The translations under genes were made by a program, and so were the position numbers. Below, piece by piece: positions 42,640-51,328 of a DNA stretch of 64,000 bases. Under the pieces are notes generated by a model. That model saw only the letters and a list, made by a program, of their open reading frames with translations, was not told the DNA's origin and searched no databases. Source of the stretch: Candidatus Latescibacterota bacterium (lineage in GTDB: Bacteria; Latescibacterota; UBA2968; UBA8231); contig JAJEGS010000035.1 in assembly GCA_022819745.1 (NCBI GenBank), forward strand, positions 1 through 64,000, read 5' to 3'. How positions within the stretch are numbered: the first letter of the stretch is position 1; each line of letters starts with the position of its first letter.

Positions 42640-44997
42640 TTAGAGCGTCCGCTCGGTCTCGACCATAACCAAGGATTCGACGATGTCACCTTCTGCGATG
42701 TCGTCGAATCCGGCAAATCCCATGCCGCACTCGAAGCCTTCAGAGACCTCGCGCACATCGTCCTTGAATCGCCGCAACGAAGTAAGCTCTCCGGTAAAGA
42801 CGACTTGGCCATCGCGCAAAACCCGCACTTGGTTACTGCGGGCGATGGTGCCGTCTTGCACCAAACAACCGCCGATCGTCCCCGTGCGGGACGAAGTAAA
42901 AATTTGGCGGATTTCGGCCCGGCCAACCACTTGTTCTTCGGTCGTTGGAGCCAAAAGGCCAGCTAAGGCGGCTCGCACATCCTCGATGACCTCGTAGATG
43001 ATGCGGTAGTTGCGAATCTCCACGCCCTCCTGCACGGCGAGGTCGCGGGCCGAGGGTTGGGTGTTCACGTGGAAACCGAGCAAAATGGCGTTAGAAGCCG
43101 CCGCCAATAGCACATCTGATTCTGAAATGGCCCCCACCGCGCTGTGAATGACGTTGACCCTCACTTCCTCGTGGGTTATGCGGCCCAGCTCTTCGGCAAT
43201 GGCCTCGACCGACCCATCGACATCGCCTTTGACCACCACCCGCAACTCTTGAATGTGGCCTTGCTGGATCTGATCGTGTAAGTCGCTGAGCGTAACTGTG
43301 CGCAGCTTGCGGTGATCCTGCTCGCGCTTGATGAGATGCCGCCGCTGGCTGAGGTCCTTGGCCTCGCGCTCGGAATTGGCAACAGCAAAAGTATCTCCAG
43401 CTTGCGGCACCCCGGGCAACCCGAGCACTTGGACGGGTACGGAGGGTTTTGCTTCTTCGACTCGCTGGCCATGCTCGTCGAGCAGGGCGCGGACCCTGCC
43501 GCTATGCACGCCGGTAATAAAAGGCTCGCCGACGCACAGCGTTCCCTCTTGCACCAAAACTGTAGCCACAGCCCCCCGCCCCTTGTCGAGATGGGCTTCA
43601 ACAATCGTCCCACGCGCTTTCTTATAAGGATTGGCCTGCAACTCAAGCAACTCGGCCACAATGAGGAGCAATTCCAGCAAGTGGTCTATGCCTTGTCCGG
43701 TCTTGGCGGAGATCTCGGCACAGGGAATCTGCCCTCCCCACTCTTCGATTAAAACCCCTCTTTCCGACAATTCCCGTTTGATCTTGTCTGCATCGGCCGT
43801 AGGTAAGTCTATTTTGTTAATCGCTACTACTAAGGGAACCTGCGCGGCCTTGGCGTGGTCGATCGCTTCAATGGTTTGCGGCATGACGCTGTCGTCGGCA
43901 GCCACGACCAAGATCACAATATCCGTTACTCTTGAACCACGCGCCCGCATCGCCGTGAAGGCCGCATGCCCTGGGGTGTCGAGGAACGTCACGCCGCGAC
44001 CATCTTCCATGTTGATCACATACGCCCCGATATGCTGGGTAATGCCGCCAGATTCTCCCTCGACCACCTTGCTTTCGCGCAAGTAGTCAAGCAACGAGGT
44101 TTTACCGTGATCGACGTGGCCCATGACGGTGACAACCGGCGGACGCGGCTCGGGTTCGCCGATTTCTTCCTCCTCGACAATCTCATCCAATTCGGCTTCT
44201 TCGGCTTCCAGCGGAACCACTTCAAAGCCAAACTCATCGGCCAGCGTCTGCATGATGTCCATATCGAGGCGTTGATTGATCGTCGCCATGGTACCCAACT
44301 GCAAACACAGGGCGATTACTTCGCTGACCTTGACGCCGAGTTGTTCGGCAAATTCGCCGAGCGTGATAAACTCACTGACCTTGATCTGGCGAATCTCACC
44401 GCCTTCCTCGGCACCGTCTTCGCGCGGGCCCCGCTCGTAGCGCCGGCGCACCCGCCCTTCGTTGAGCTGACTCAAGGTCCGCCGCACGCTTTCTTGGACT
44501 TCCTTAGCATCGGGTGCCCCTTTGCGCCGCTTCCCCCGGCGGCGCTTGGGCGGCGACCCGGGCAAATTGGCCTGGGCAGTTACTTCTCGCTTCTCGCCCA
44601 AGCCCTCGCGGATGCTTTCTAAGCTATCCTGCCCTTTGCCACGCCGGCGACCGCGACGACGCCCTCCCTCGTCCTTGTCGGGCAAGGGCACGGCGCGCTC
44701 CTCGGCCTGCCCTTCGACGCCCTGCTTGCGAGTCGCCGCCCCCCTTTCGCGACGACGCTCGGGTCTCAAGCTATCTGCCTGTTTGCGGCTGTCCTCTTTG
44801 GCCTTCTGCCGCTTTACTTCCTCTATCGAGCTTTTCTTTTCTTCAGCCAGCTTGCGGTCGATGGCCTCCAGCATCTCGGGCGTAAGTACGCTCATATGGC
44901 TTTTAACTTCCATATCCATGCCCTTGAGCATGGATATGAGCGCATCACTGGACAGCTTCTGTTCTTTGGCTACTTGATAAACCCGGCGCTTTTCCAA
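42640..44997 (-). CDS. infB: Translation initiation factor IF-2
   Basis: The 785-residue GTPase positions initiator tRNA on the 30S subunit. The N-terminal IF2_N part (MEKRRVYQVAKEQKLSSDALI) is followed by a long charged linker. The G domain begins at GHVDHGKT (293-300), with DTPGHAAF and NKIDLP. Domains II-IV end at ESLVMVETERTL. The start is TTG. It lies 14 bases after nusA, the conserved order. Confidence 0.96.
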   Translation of the reverse strand: MEKRRVYQVAKEQKLSSDALISMLKGMDMEVKSHMSVLTPEMLEAIDRKLAEEKKSSIEEVKRQKAKEDSRKQADSLRPERRRERGAATRKQGVEGQAEERAVPLPDKDEGGRRRGRRRGKGQDSLESIREGLGEKREVTAQANLPGSPPKRRRGKRRKGAPDAKEVQESVRRTLSQLNEGRVRRRYERGPREDGAEEGGEIRQIKVSEFITLGEFAEQLGVKVSEVIALCLQLGTMATINQRLDMDIMQTLADEFGFEVVPLEAEEAELDEIVEEEEIGEPEPRPPVVTVMGHVDHGKTSLLDYLRESKVVEGESGGITQHIGAYVINMEDGRGVTFLDTPGHAAFTAMRARGSRVTDIVILVVAADDSVMPQTIEAIDHAKAAQVPLVVAINKIDLPTADADKIKRELSERGVLIEEWGGQIPCAEISAKTGQGIDHLLELLLIVAELLELQANPYKKARGTIVEAHLDKGRGAVATVLVQEGTLCVGEPFITGVHSGRVRALLDEHGQRVEEAKPSVPVQVLGLPGVPQAGDTFAVANSEREAKDLSQRRHLIKREQDHRKLRTVTLSDLHDQIQQGHIQELRVVVKGDVDGSVEAIAEELGRITHEEVRVNVIHSAVGAISESDVLLAAASNAILLGFHVNTQPSARDLAVQEGVEIRNYRIIYEVIEDVRAALAGLLAPTTEEQVVGRAEIRQIFTSSRTGTIGGCLVQDGTIARSNQVRVLRDGQVVFTGELTSLRRFKDDVREVSEGFECGMGFAGFDDIAEGDIVESLVMVETERTL

Positions 44998-45011
44998 AAC
45001 TATTCCCTCAG

Positions 45012-46385
45012 CTACTCAGCCCTTTGGTCTGTCTCGTCTTCTCCACTCACAGCGGGCGCGGCAAGCACTTCTTCACTCTTTTGCCCAGCCGCTTCTTCCT
45101 CAGCGGTGATCAATGCTTCAATATCGACCTCACCATGTTCGGCAAGGTATGCGGCGGCAGCGACCTTTACCCCTTGGGCGGTTTCGGCCAACTCTAGGCC
45201 CGGCACGGTCTGTAACAGCTCTGTATCGGCCTCGGAGATCGCGGTGATGGAGTCGAAACCGGACGTGGTCAAACTCAGGGCAATCAACTCGCTAATACCA
45301 TCTATCTGGCGGAATACTTGCTGGTACTTCTCCTGCTTGGCGCGGCGCTCTTGGTATTGCCCGTCGGTGATGATATCGAGCCCCCAACCCGTCAGTTGGC
45401 TGGCGAGTTTGGTATTTTGGCCGCCCTTGCCAATGGCCAGCGATAGCTGCTCCTCTTCGACGATCACCACCGCGTGCCGACGGCGCGAATCCGTAATGCA
45501 GCGCACTACGGTGGCTGGGCTTAGAGCGCGGCTTATGAATATATCCGGCTCGTCGATCCAAGGAACGATATCTATGCGCTCGCCACTCAATTCTCGGACG
45601 ATGGCTTGCACCCGCGATCCTTTCACCCCCACGCAGGCCCCCACCGGATCGACGCGTTCGTCGCTGCTGCTAACCGCAATCTTGGCTCGCTCCCCCGGCT
45701 CGCGGGCCACGCCGTGAATCTCGACGATGCCCTCGGCTATCTCCGGCACTTCTGTCGCAAAGAGCTTCCTGAGGAATTCGGGCCGCGTGCGAGAAAGCAA
45801 GACCTGAGGCCCTCGGCTCGACTTGAGTACCTCGTATATATAGCCTCGCACCGCATCGCCTTGGCGGTAGCGCTCGCGGCGGATTTGCTCTTTGTATGGC
45901 ACGGCGGCCTCGGCCCGACCAAGGTTGAGAATGATATCGCCGTGGCTGATTTGTTGCACAGTACCGGATTCGACGAGACCGACCCGACCGATAAATTCGT
46001 CGTATATTCGCTCGCGCTCGGCTTCGCGGACCCGCTGAATGAGAATCTGCTTTGCAGTCTGTATGGCGTTGCGACCAAAGTCGGCGAAATTGAGCTGCTG
46101 TACCAGCACGGAACCCAGTTGGGCATGAGGGTCGATGTTGCGGGCATCGGCGAGGAGAATCTCTATGGATGGCTCGACCACTTCTTCGACGACGGTCTTG
46201 CGGGCATACACGGCCATCTTGCCCTGGACCGCGTCGATGTCAACTTCGTAATTTTCGGTATTGCCGTAGTGCCTTTTGGCGGCCGAAATTAGGGCGTCGG
46301 CAAGGGTTTGTACCACCAATTCCCGATCGACGTTTTTTTCGCGGGCAATCTGCCCCAAGGCTTCGACAATGTTTGCGTTGTTCAT
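45012..46385 (-). CDS. nusA: Transcription termination/antitermination protein NusA
   Basis: The 457-residue protein binds RNA polymerase and nascent RNA. The N-terminal domain, an S1 domain (ESGTVQQISHGDIILNLGRAEAAVP) and two KH domains (KGSRVQAIVRELSGERIDIVPW and LSLAIGKGGQNTKLASQLTGW) are present. The C-terminal tail has helix-hairpin-helix-like repeats and an acidic end. It sits between rimP and infB, the usual operon. Confidence 0.96.
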   Translation of the reverse strand: MNNANIVEALGQIAREKNVDRELVVQTLADALISAAKRHYGNTENYEVDIDAVQGKMAVYARKTVVEEVVEPSIEILLADARNIDPHAQLGSVLVQQLNFADFGRNAIQTAKQILIQRVREAERERIYDEFIGRVGLVESGTVQQISHGDIILNLGRAEAAVPYKEQIRRERYRQGDAVRGYIYEVLKSSRGPQVLLSRTRPEFLRKLFATEVPEIAEGIVEIHGVAREPGERAKIAVSSSDERVDPVGACVGVKGSRVQAIVRELSGERIDIVPWIDEPDIFISRALSPATVVRCITDSRRRHAVVIVEEEQLSLAIGKGGQNTKLASQLTGWGLDIITDGQYQERRAKQEKYQQVFRQIDGISELIALSLTTSGFDSITAISEADTELLQTVPGLELAETAQGVKVAAAAYLAEHGEVDIEALITAEEEAAGQKSEEVLAAPAVSGEDETDQRAE

Positions 46386-46408
46386 GTCTTTTGCTCGACC
46401 TTCGCTGC

Positions 46409-46861
46409 TTACAATTCTGGTTCGATGTTGGCTTTAGCAATATTGGCGCGTGCCACGATCTCGGCTGGGCTGTCGAGCTGAATCTGGTCAGCTTCCCAAG
46501 CGACCAGCCGACCTTTGACCGCTCGACCGGACGTGAGTACGACTTTTAGCAGCCGGCCCTGGGCGCGGGTAAAATCCCCATCGGTCTCTAGAGGCCGGTC
46601 CAATCCGGGCGAAGTAACTTCGAGCCGATAGCGTCCGGCAATGGGATCTTCTATGTCGAAAAGATCGGCCACTTCGCGACTGATTGACTCGCAGGTGGCC
46701 AGCGTTACGCCGCAATTTTTGTGAACCAATAATCTGACTAGCTGATTACCGTGGGCTCCGCTGAGTTCGATATCGACGAGTTCGGCCTCGTGCTCGCGGA
46801 CAATGGGTTCGACAAGAGCTACTATATCGGCCTTTAATGCGAATTTATCTACGGCGGAAAT
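46409..46861 (-). CDS. rimP: Ribosome maturation factor RimP with an apparent AUU start
   Basis: The factor promotes 30S assembly. From ATG/GTG/TTG codons only a 106-residue piece (from a TTG at 46729) can be read. The frame, however, stays open upstream and encodes the conserved RimP N-terminus, ALVEPIVREHEAELVDIELS, up to a TAA at 46877. The only recognised start codon in that region is ATT at 46859-46861. It gives 150 residues, the normal family length, with AAGGGGG ten bases upstream. AUU starts are otherwise best known from infC, where IF-3 makes initiation self-limiting. C-terminal residues are standard RimP. Confidence 0.88.
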   Translation of the reverse strand: MSAVDKFALKADIVALVEPIVREHEAELVDIELSGAHGNQLVRLLVHKNCGVTLATCESISREVADLFDIEDPIAGRYRLEVTSPGLDRPLETDGDFTRAQGRLLKVVLTSGRAVKGRLVAWEADQIQLDSPAEIVARANIAKANIEPEL

Positions 46862-46880
46862 ACGCGCTTTTCCCCCTTAA

Positions 46881-46907
46881 GCAAAAAAGTGGGCTATGAC
46901 GCCCACT
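46881..46907 (-). terminator. Terminator-like hairpin in front of rimP
   Basis: AGTGGGC and GCCCACT form a perfect 7-base stem with a 6-base loop; on the minus strand TTTTTT follows. It lies only 27 bases before the rimP start. It could end transcripts of the MerR gene upstream, or act as an attenuator because the best rimP promoter is further upstream still. Confidence 0.7.
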
Positions 46908-46926
46908 CGGGATTATAAAATATGGA

Positions 46927-46955
46927 ATTATATTAGTTTAGGCAAGAAGACTTAA
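46927..46955 (-). promoter_or_regulatory. Candidate promoter of the rimP-nusA-infB operon
   Basis: On the minus strand TTAAGT (46955-46950) and a perfect TATAAT (46932-46927) are spaced by 17 bases. A second TATAAT lies at 46917-46912 without a good -35 box. Transcripts from either would pass through the hairpin at 46881-46907 before reaching rimP. Confidence 0.6.
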
Positions 46956-46977
46956 CAGCCCTAGCCAAATGTCGACG

Positions 46978-47400
46978 CTAGAGGAGACGCAATATCTCGC
47001 GCAGTTCTTTTTTGGTCTCTTCGATCATTCTCAATGCGGCTTCCCGGCCCTGTACAGGCTCGGCGTTGGCTTGCGCCGCTGCTGGCGCGGGACTGTCCTG
47101 TTGTTGGGCAAGCAAAATAGACACTTGCTCGCCAACCTGACGCAGGAGCTCGGGTTCGTCTTTGAGCTTTTTCTTTACGCCTTGCGTCGTATAGCGCTCC
47201 TCATAGAGGAGGCGTTTGAGCAACAGGATGATCCCTATATCGCGTTCTCTGTAGGCCCTGTTTTTGCCACCGCGCGCGCGACGCGGTCGCAAACACACAA
47301 ACTCCTTCTCCCACGCCCTGAGCGTATAGGGTTGTAGTTGTGTGAGTTCTGCGACTTCGCTGATGCTGTAATACAGCTTGTTTTGCAATGGATTTTTCAC
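46978..47400 (-). CDS. MerR-family transcriptional regulator
   Basis: The 140-residue protein has an N-terminal winged-helix MerR domain (LYYSISEVAELTQLQPYTLRAWEKEF, then YRERDIGIILLLKRLLYEERYTTQGVKKKL). A predicted helical, Gln/Ala-rich C-terminus would dimerise; no metal-binding cysteine is seen. It resembles MerR-like regulators found singly in FCB genomes. The GTG start overlaps the der stop (GTGA), so it is cotranscribed with the der GTPase gene. Its target is unknown, but it may regulate the adjacent rimP promoter. Confidence 0.85.
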   Translation of the reverse strand: MKNPLQNKLYYSISEVAELTQLQPYTLRAWEKEFVCLRPRRARGGKNRAYRERDIGIILLLKRLLYEERYTTQGVKKKLKDEPELLRQVGEQVSILLAQQQDSPAPAAAQANAEPVQGREAALRMIEETKKELREILRLL

Positions 47401-48752
47401 GATCGCACTTCCCTGTATCCTTTGCGATGACGCCAGGCGATGCGCAAGGGCGTTCCCTCGAAATCAAACTCCGACCTCAGTCGATTTTCGATGTGGCGTC
47501 GATAATTTCCCGGCACGGAGCGGGGCAAATTGGTAAAGATCGTAAATGCCGGCGGGTTAATCGCGTGTTGGGTTGCGTAGAGCAGACGGATATCTCGGCC
47601 TTCTTGAGTCGCTAGGTACTCGCCAGAAAACTGCTGAATGATCTTGTTCAAGCGCGCGGTGGGAATCCGCGTCCGGCGCTTATTGCCCACCGCGGCCACC
47701 ACTTCGAGACACTTGTGAACCCGCCGCCCGGTCAAGCCCGATATGCACAGCACTGGATAGTTGCGCAAAAAAGGATAGCGATCGCGCAACTCGCTGCGGA
47801 ACTCGGCCACCGTTTTCTCGACGATTAAATCCCACTTATTGATCGCCACTACCAAACCACAGCCAGATTTTATCACTTGCTCCATGATGCGAGCGTCTTG
47901 CATGACCCACCCCTCGGCACCGTCTATGAGCACAACCGCTACATCGGCTTGATCAATGCTATTGGCCGCCCGGCGTGTACTGTAGAATTCCACTGGATCA
48001 TCGACCTTAGATCGCCGCCGCAAACCTGCAGTATCCACGAACTGCAGGTGGCTGTCCTGCCAAGTCAAGCGCAGTTGCGTTGGGTCGCGGGTCGTACCAG
48101 GCTGGTCGTGGACGATGGAAACCTGATAGCCGGCGAGGCGATTGATCAGCGTGGATTTGCCCACGTTAGGACGCCCGACCAAAGCGACTCGAATCGCCGC
48201 CTCGTCCCATTCTGGCCCATACGCCTCGGCCTCATCGAAGAGCGCAATAAGTGCATCGAGCAAGTCCCCGGAACGCCGCCCAGTCACGGCTGAAACCGGC
48301 AGGGGCTCCCCCAAGCCGAGCCGGTAGAATTCATCAAGCGACGCGACCGCCCCCACCTCATCGACTTTGTTGACGGCCAGCAAACACTTCCCGCCCCCGC
48401 TGCGCATCATGGCCCCCATCTCTTGGTCAAGGTCGGTCAAACCCGTAGTCCCATCGCATAGAAAAATCGCTATATCCGCTTCTGTTAGAGCCTTTGCCGC
48501 TTGGGAGCGCACAGCCACAGATAGTGCATCTTTGGCACTGGGCATGTAGCCCCCCGTATCGACCAAAGTAAAGGAGCGCCCTCCCCACTCGGCCGCAGCG
48601 AATATCTGATCTCGCGTGACCCCGGGCTGGCCATCGGTTATGGCCAATCGAGTCCCCAAGATGCGGTTGAACAGGGTCGATTTGCCCACGTTGGGCCGCC
48701 CGACAATCGCCACGATAGGCCGGCGATGGCTTTCGACGGTCTGGCTGCTCAT
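47397..48752 (-). CDS. der: Ribosome biogenesis GTPase Der (EngA)
   Basis: The 451-residue protein has two tandem GTPase domains, each with GRPNVGKST, and DTGG/DTAG switch motifs, followed by a KH-like domain (ATQHAINPPAFTIFTN, RLRSEFDFEGTPLRI). It matures the 50S subunit. ATG 48752 overlaps the DUF512 stop as ATGA; a longer frame upstream runs through DUF512 and is rejected. Confidence 0.96.
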   Translation of the reverse strand: MSSQTVESHRRPIVAIVGRPNVGKSTLFNRILGTRLAITDGQPGVTRDQIFAAAEWGGRSFTLVDTGGYMPSAKDALSVAVRSQAAKALTEADIAIFLCDGTTGLTDLDQEMGAMMRSGGGKCLLAVNKVDEVGAVASLDEFYRLGLGEPLPVSAVTGRRSGDLLDALIALFDEAEAYGPEWDEAAIRVALVGRPNVGKSTLINRLAGYQVSIVHDQPGTTRDPTQLRLTWQDSHLQFVDTAGLRRRSKVDDPVEFYSTRRAANSIDQADVAVVLIDGAEGWVMQDARIMEQVIKSGCGLVVAINKWDLIVEKTVAEFRSELRDRYPFLRNYPVLCISGLTGRRVHKCLEVVAAVGNKRRTRIPTARLNKIIQQFSGEYLATQEGRDIRLLYATQHAINPPAFTIFTNLPRSVPGNYRRHIENRLRSEFDFEGTPLRIAWRHRKGYREVRS

Positions 48753-50107
48753 TTTTCGCGCCCTATGTAGTAACCCAATTCGGTTAGCTGTCGCCCCTCT
48801 CCTTGCACGTTCACGCCTTGATCGGTCCAAATGCGCTCAAGTGATTCGACCAAGTCGTACCCCCCTACCGCGAGGGGGACGCCTATCTCTCCCGCAAGTT
48901 GGGGCACGGTCATGTCGTCTAGTGTCAAACCCTCGCCATTGATGCAATTGGGCGGCAGCAAGACCAAATCCCGCTCGATTCCATCGCGCACACGCGCCGC
49001 CATATCGCGGCCGGTCAGCAGGCCCGACACCGTGATCCCACGACCGAAAAAGTCGTTATCTACCGGTAGGAGATCGATCTGTACGTTCTCAATGGCGTTC
49101 AGCCTAGCCACTAGGGGCACGAGGATCGGCTCGGCCAAGCGGCCAGTCAGCAGACCGATCCGCATGGCCTCGGCCGTGTGTACTGGTAGTCTCTTGCTGG
49201 CCTCGTCCCAAGTGTCGAGAAAGGAACGGACCATGCCGATGCCGTTTTCTAGCTGAGGAAACGCATCGTAATACGACGCCCCTGGCATGGGCCGACCCGT
49301 CAGCAGAAAAATTTCGTCGGCCGCATAGACGAACCGCTCGCCAAAGCGCGCTTTGAATTGCGAGCCCCACAATTCGGCTGTATCTGCGTACTCAGCGGCC
49401 TTGGCCGGGGTCACCGGATCGAGTTGGGCAAGCTTGTGCCGATGATCGGTCAGCCCCACGGGCACGAGTGCGACCGAACGAACCGCGGGATAGTACGCAG
49501 ACAAATCGACTACGGTGCGCTCTAGGTGCGGTCCGTCGTTCCAGCCTGGGCAAAGCACGACCTGGGTGTGCATTTCAATGCCATTGGCGGCGAGTTTGCG
49601 CAAGCGCTCGTTGATATCGACGGTCGCTTTTGTGCGCCCGAGCATGACTTGTCGCAGCTCGGGATCGGTGGCGTGGACTGAGATGTATTGCGGTGTTAGC
49701 CCTTGTTCAATGATGCGGTCGATATCGCTTTCGCGGACATTGGTCAGGGTCACGTACGAGCCGTGGAGAAAGGAGAGCCGAAAATCGTCGTCCTCAAAAT
49801 ACAGGCTGCGCCGCATGCCCTTGGGCATTTGGTGGATAAAGCAGAAGACGCATTTGTTGTTGCAACTGCGCAAGCGCATATCCTCGAAGACCAGCCCTAA
49901 GGACTCGCCGCTCTGGCGCTCGATTTCGGCTTCGTATAATTCTTTGCCGCGCTCGATTTCTACGCAGATCACTTCCTCTGCGCTGTTGACCTGCACGTCG
50001 ATCAAATCGCGCACTTCTTCGCCGTTGATGCGCAAAATGCGATCACCAATGCAAAATCCCGCGCGCGCGCCGAGACTACCGGGCTCAATTTGTTTTACGA
50101 CAACCAT
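48749..50107 (-). CDS. DUF512 radical-SAM-like iron-sulfur protein
   Basis: The 452-residue protein has an N-terminal PDZ-like segment (GSLGARAGFCIGDRILRINGEEVRD), then a CxxxCxxC cluster motif, CNNKCVFCFIHQMP, and an (alpha/beta) core. DUF512 closes the protein. Function is unknown. Its position directly before der is also common in Firmicutes, which points to a ribosome-linked role, but this is inferred from context. Confidence 0.88.
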   Translation of the reverse strand: MVVVKQIEPGSLGARAGFCIGDRILRINGEEVRDLIDVQVNSAEEVICVEIERGKELYEAEIERQSGESLGLVFEDMRLRSCNNKCVFCFIHQMPKGMRRSLYFEDDDFRLSFLHGSYVTLTNVRESDIDRIIEQGLTPQYISVHATDPELRQVMLGRTKATVDINERLRKLAANGIEMHTQVVLCPGWNDGPHLERTVVDLSAYYPAVRSVALVPVGLTDHRHKLAQLDPVTPAKAAEYADTAELWGSQFKARFGERFVYAADEIFLLTGRPMPGASYYDAFPQLENGIGMVRSFLDTWDEASKRLPVHTAEAMRIGLLTGRLAEPILVPLVARLNAIENVQIDLLPVDNDFFGRGITVSGLLTGRDMAARVRDGIERDLVLLPPNCINGEGLTLDDMTVPQLAGEIGVPLAVGGYDLVESLERIWTDQGVNVQGEGRQLTELGYYIGREK

Positions 50108-50210
50108 AGTGAATTAAGCAATTAATCTACGTATCATAGTGTGGGGCAAGACGTTCTATCGGTAAAGGTATATGGATATTGGACCGACGGCAATACCTTG
50201 GAAAGAAATA

Positions 50211-50244
50211 AAAAAATCCGCCCGACCAAGTTGGCCAGGCGGAT
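50211..50244 (-). terminator. Terminator after tRNA-Gly
   Basis: ATCCGCC and GGCGGAT form the base of a long stem whose inner part also pairs, and TTTTTT follows on the minus strand. It lies three bases after the tRNA CCA end. Confidence 0.75.
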
Positions 50245-50246
50245 GA

Positions 50247-50321
50247 TGGAGCGGGAGACGGGAATCGAACCCGCGACATCAAGCTTGGGAAGCTTGCGCT
50301 CTACCCCTGAGCTACTCCCGC
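50247..50321 (-). tRNA. tRNA-Gly (anticodon CCC)
   Basis: On the minus strand GCGGGAG pairs with CTCCCGC. The anticodon stem CAAGC/GCTTG closes loop TTCCCAA, and the T-arm is GGGTTCGATTCCC. The CCA end is encoded. It reads GGG codons and sits between miaA and DUF512. Confidence 0.95.
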
Positions 50322-50361
50322 TAATTTTTGCGCCTAAGGTAAGGCGAGGCCCCAACCGCTG

Positions 50362-51312
50362 TCAACCCGCCCCACGACCCCATCGATACTCCCACTCGCC
50401 GACGATGCGCTGAACGACGCCGACCTTACCCCATACATCGAGGTCCAATTCGCGTAGGCGGCGGTCGCGGCGGCACCACGTTATTTGTCGCTTGGCCAAG
50501 TGACGAGTGCGCTGCTTGGTCTGTTCGATGGCCTCCTGCCAAGGGCAATGCCCGGCCAGCGCACTGCACATTTCGAGATAGCCCAAAGTCCCCAAGGCGC
50601 TGTCGCTTGGGTCGTAGCCCATTTCGCGCAAGGAGCGGACTTCCTCGACCCATCCCTGCTCGACCATTTGCTCGACTCGCTGGTCGATCCGCTCGTAGAG
50701 TCGGCTGCGCGCCATGGTCAGACTGATCATTTGCGGCTGCCGCACAAGGGGCCGTTCTTTGCGCTCTCGCCAGAGCTTACTGAGCGTGCCCTTCCCACCT
50801 ATAGCTACCTCTAATGCCCGCAGAATCCGCTGCGCGTCGCCCGGCTGTAAACGCGCGTGTGCGACCGGATCTCGACGGCCCAGTTCCTCGTATAGGGATG
50901 CCAGCCCCTCGCAATGCAGGCGCTTTTGCAATTCGGCGCGTATTGGCGCGTATTCGATTTCGTCCTCAAAACATCCGTCTAAGGCGCTCTGCCAGTACAA
51001 GCCCGTCCCTCCAACCATGATGGGAAGGCCCCCTCTATTCCAGACCTGCTCAATGATGTGCCGTGCGGCTCGGGCATACGCTCCCGCGCTGTAGTTTTCC
51101 TCGGGATCAAACACGTCGAGCAAGTGATGGAGGCATTGGTTCTGCTGTTCAGCGGTTGGTTTAGCCGTGCCGATATCCATGTAGCGGTAGATTTGCCGCG
51201 AGTCGGCCGAGATGATCTCCACTTTGGGCAAGTGCTGGGCTACTTCAAGGGCTATTTCTGTTTTGCCTGTGGCAGTGGGTCCGGTGATTAAGATTAGTGA
51301 TTTGTTTAACAT
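50362..51312 (-). CDS. miaA: tRNA dimethylallyltransferase
   Basis: The 316-residue enzyme adds an isopentenyl group to A37 of tRNAs that read U-starting codons. ITGPTATGKTEIALEVA is the P-loop, followed by ISADSRQIYRYMDIGTAKP and LPIMVGGTGLYWQSAL. The C-terminal region (TKQRTRHLAKRQITWCRRD) is typical. It ends 41 bases before tRNA-Gly. Confidence 0.95.
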   Translation of the reverse strand: MLNKSLILITGPTATGKTEIALEVAQHLPKVEIISADSRQIYRYMDIGTAKPTAEQQNQCLHHLLDVFDPEENYSAGAYARAARHIIEQVWNRGGLPIMVGGTGLYWQSALDGCFEDEIEYAPIRAELQKRLHCEGLASLYEELGRRDPVAHARLQPGDAQRILRALEVAIGGKGTLSKLWRERKERPLVRQPQMISLTMARSRLYERIDQRVEQMVEQGWVEEVRSLREMGYDPSDSALGTLGYLEMCSALAGHCPWQEAIEQTKQRTRHLAKRQITWCRRDRRLRELDLDVWGKVGVVQRIVGEWEYRWGRGAG

Positions 51313-51328
51313 ATTATAGATTATGGGA

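Noticed and set aside
46409..46729. rimP as a truncated 106-residue gene from TTG
   Set aside because: The upstream frame encodes conserved RimP residues with a good ribosome site before an ATT codon, so truncation is only apparent.
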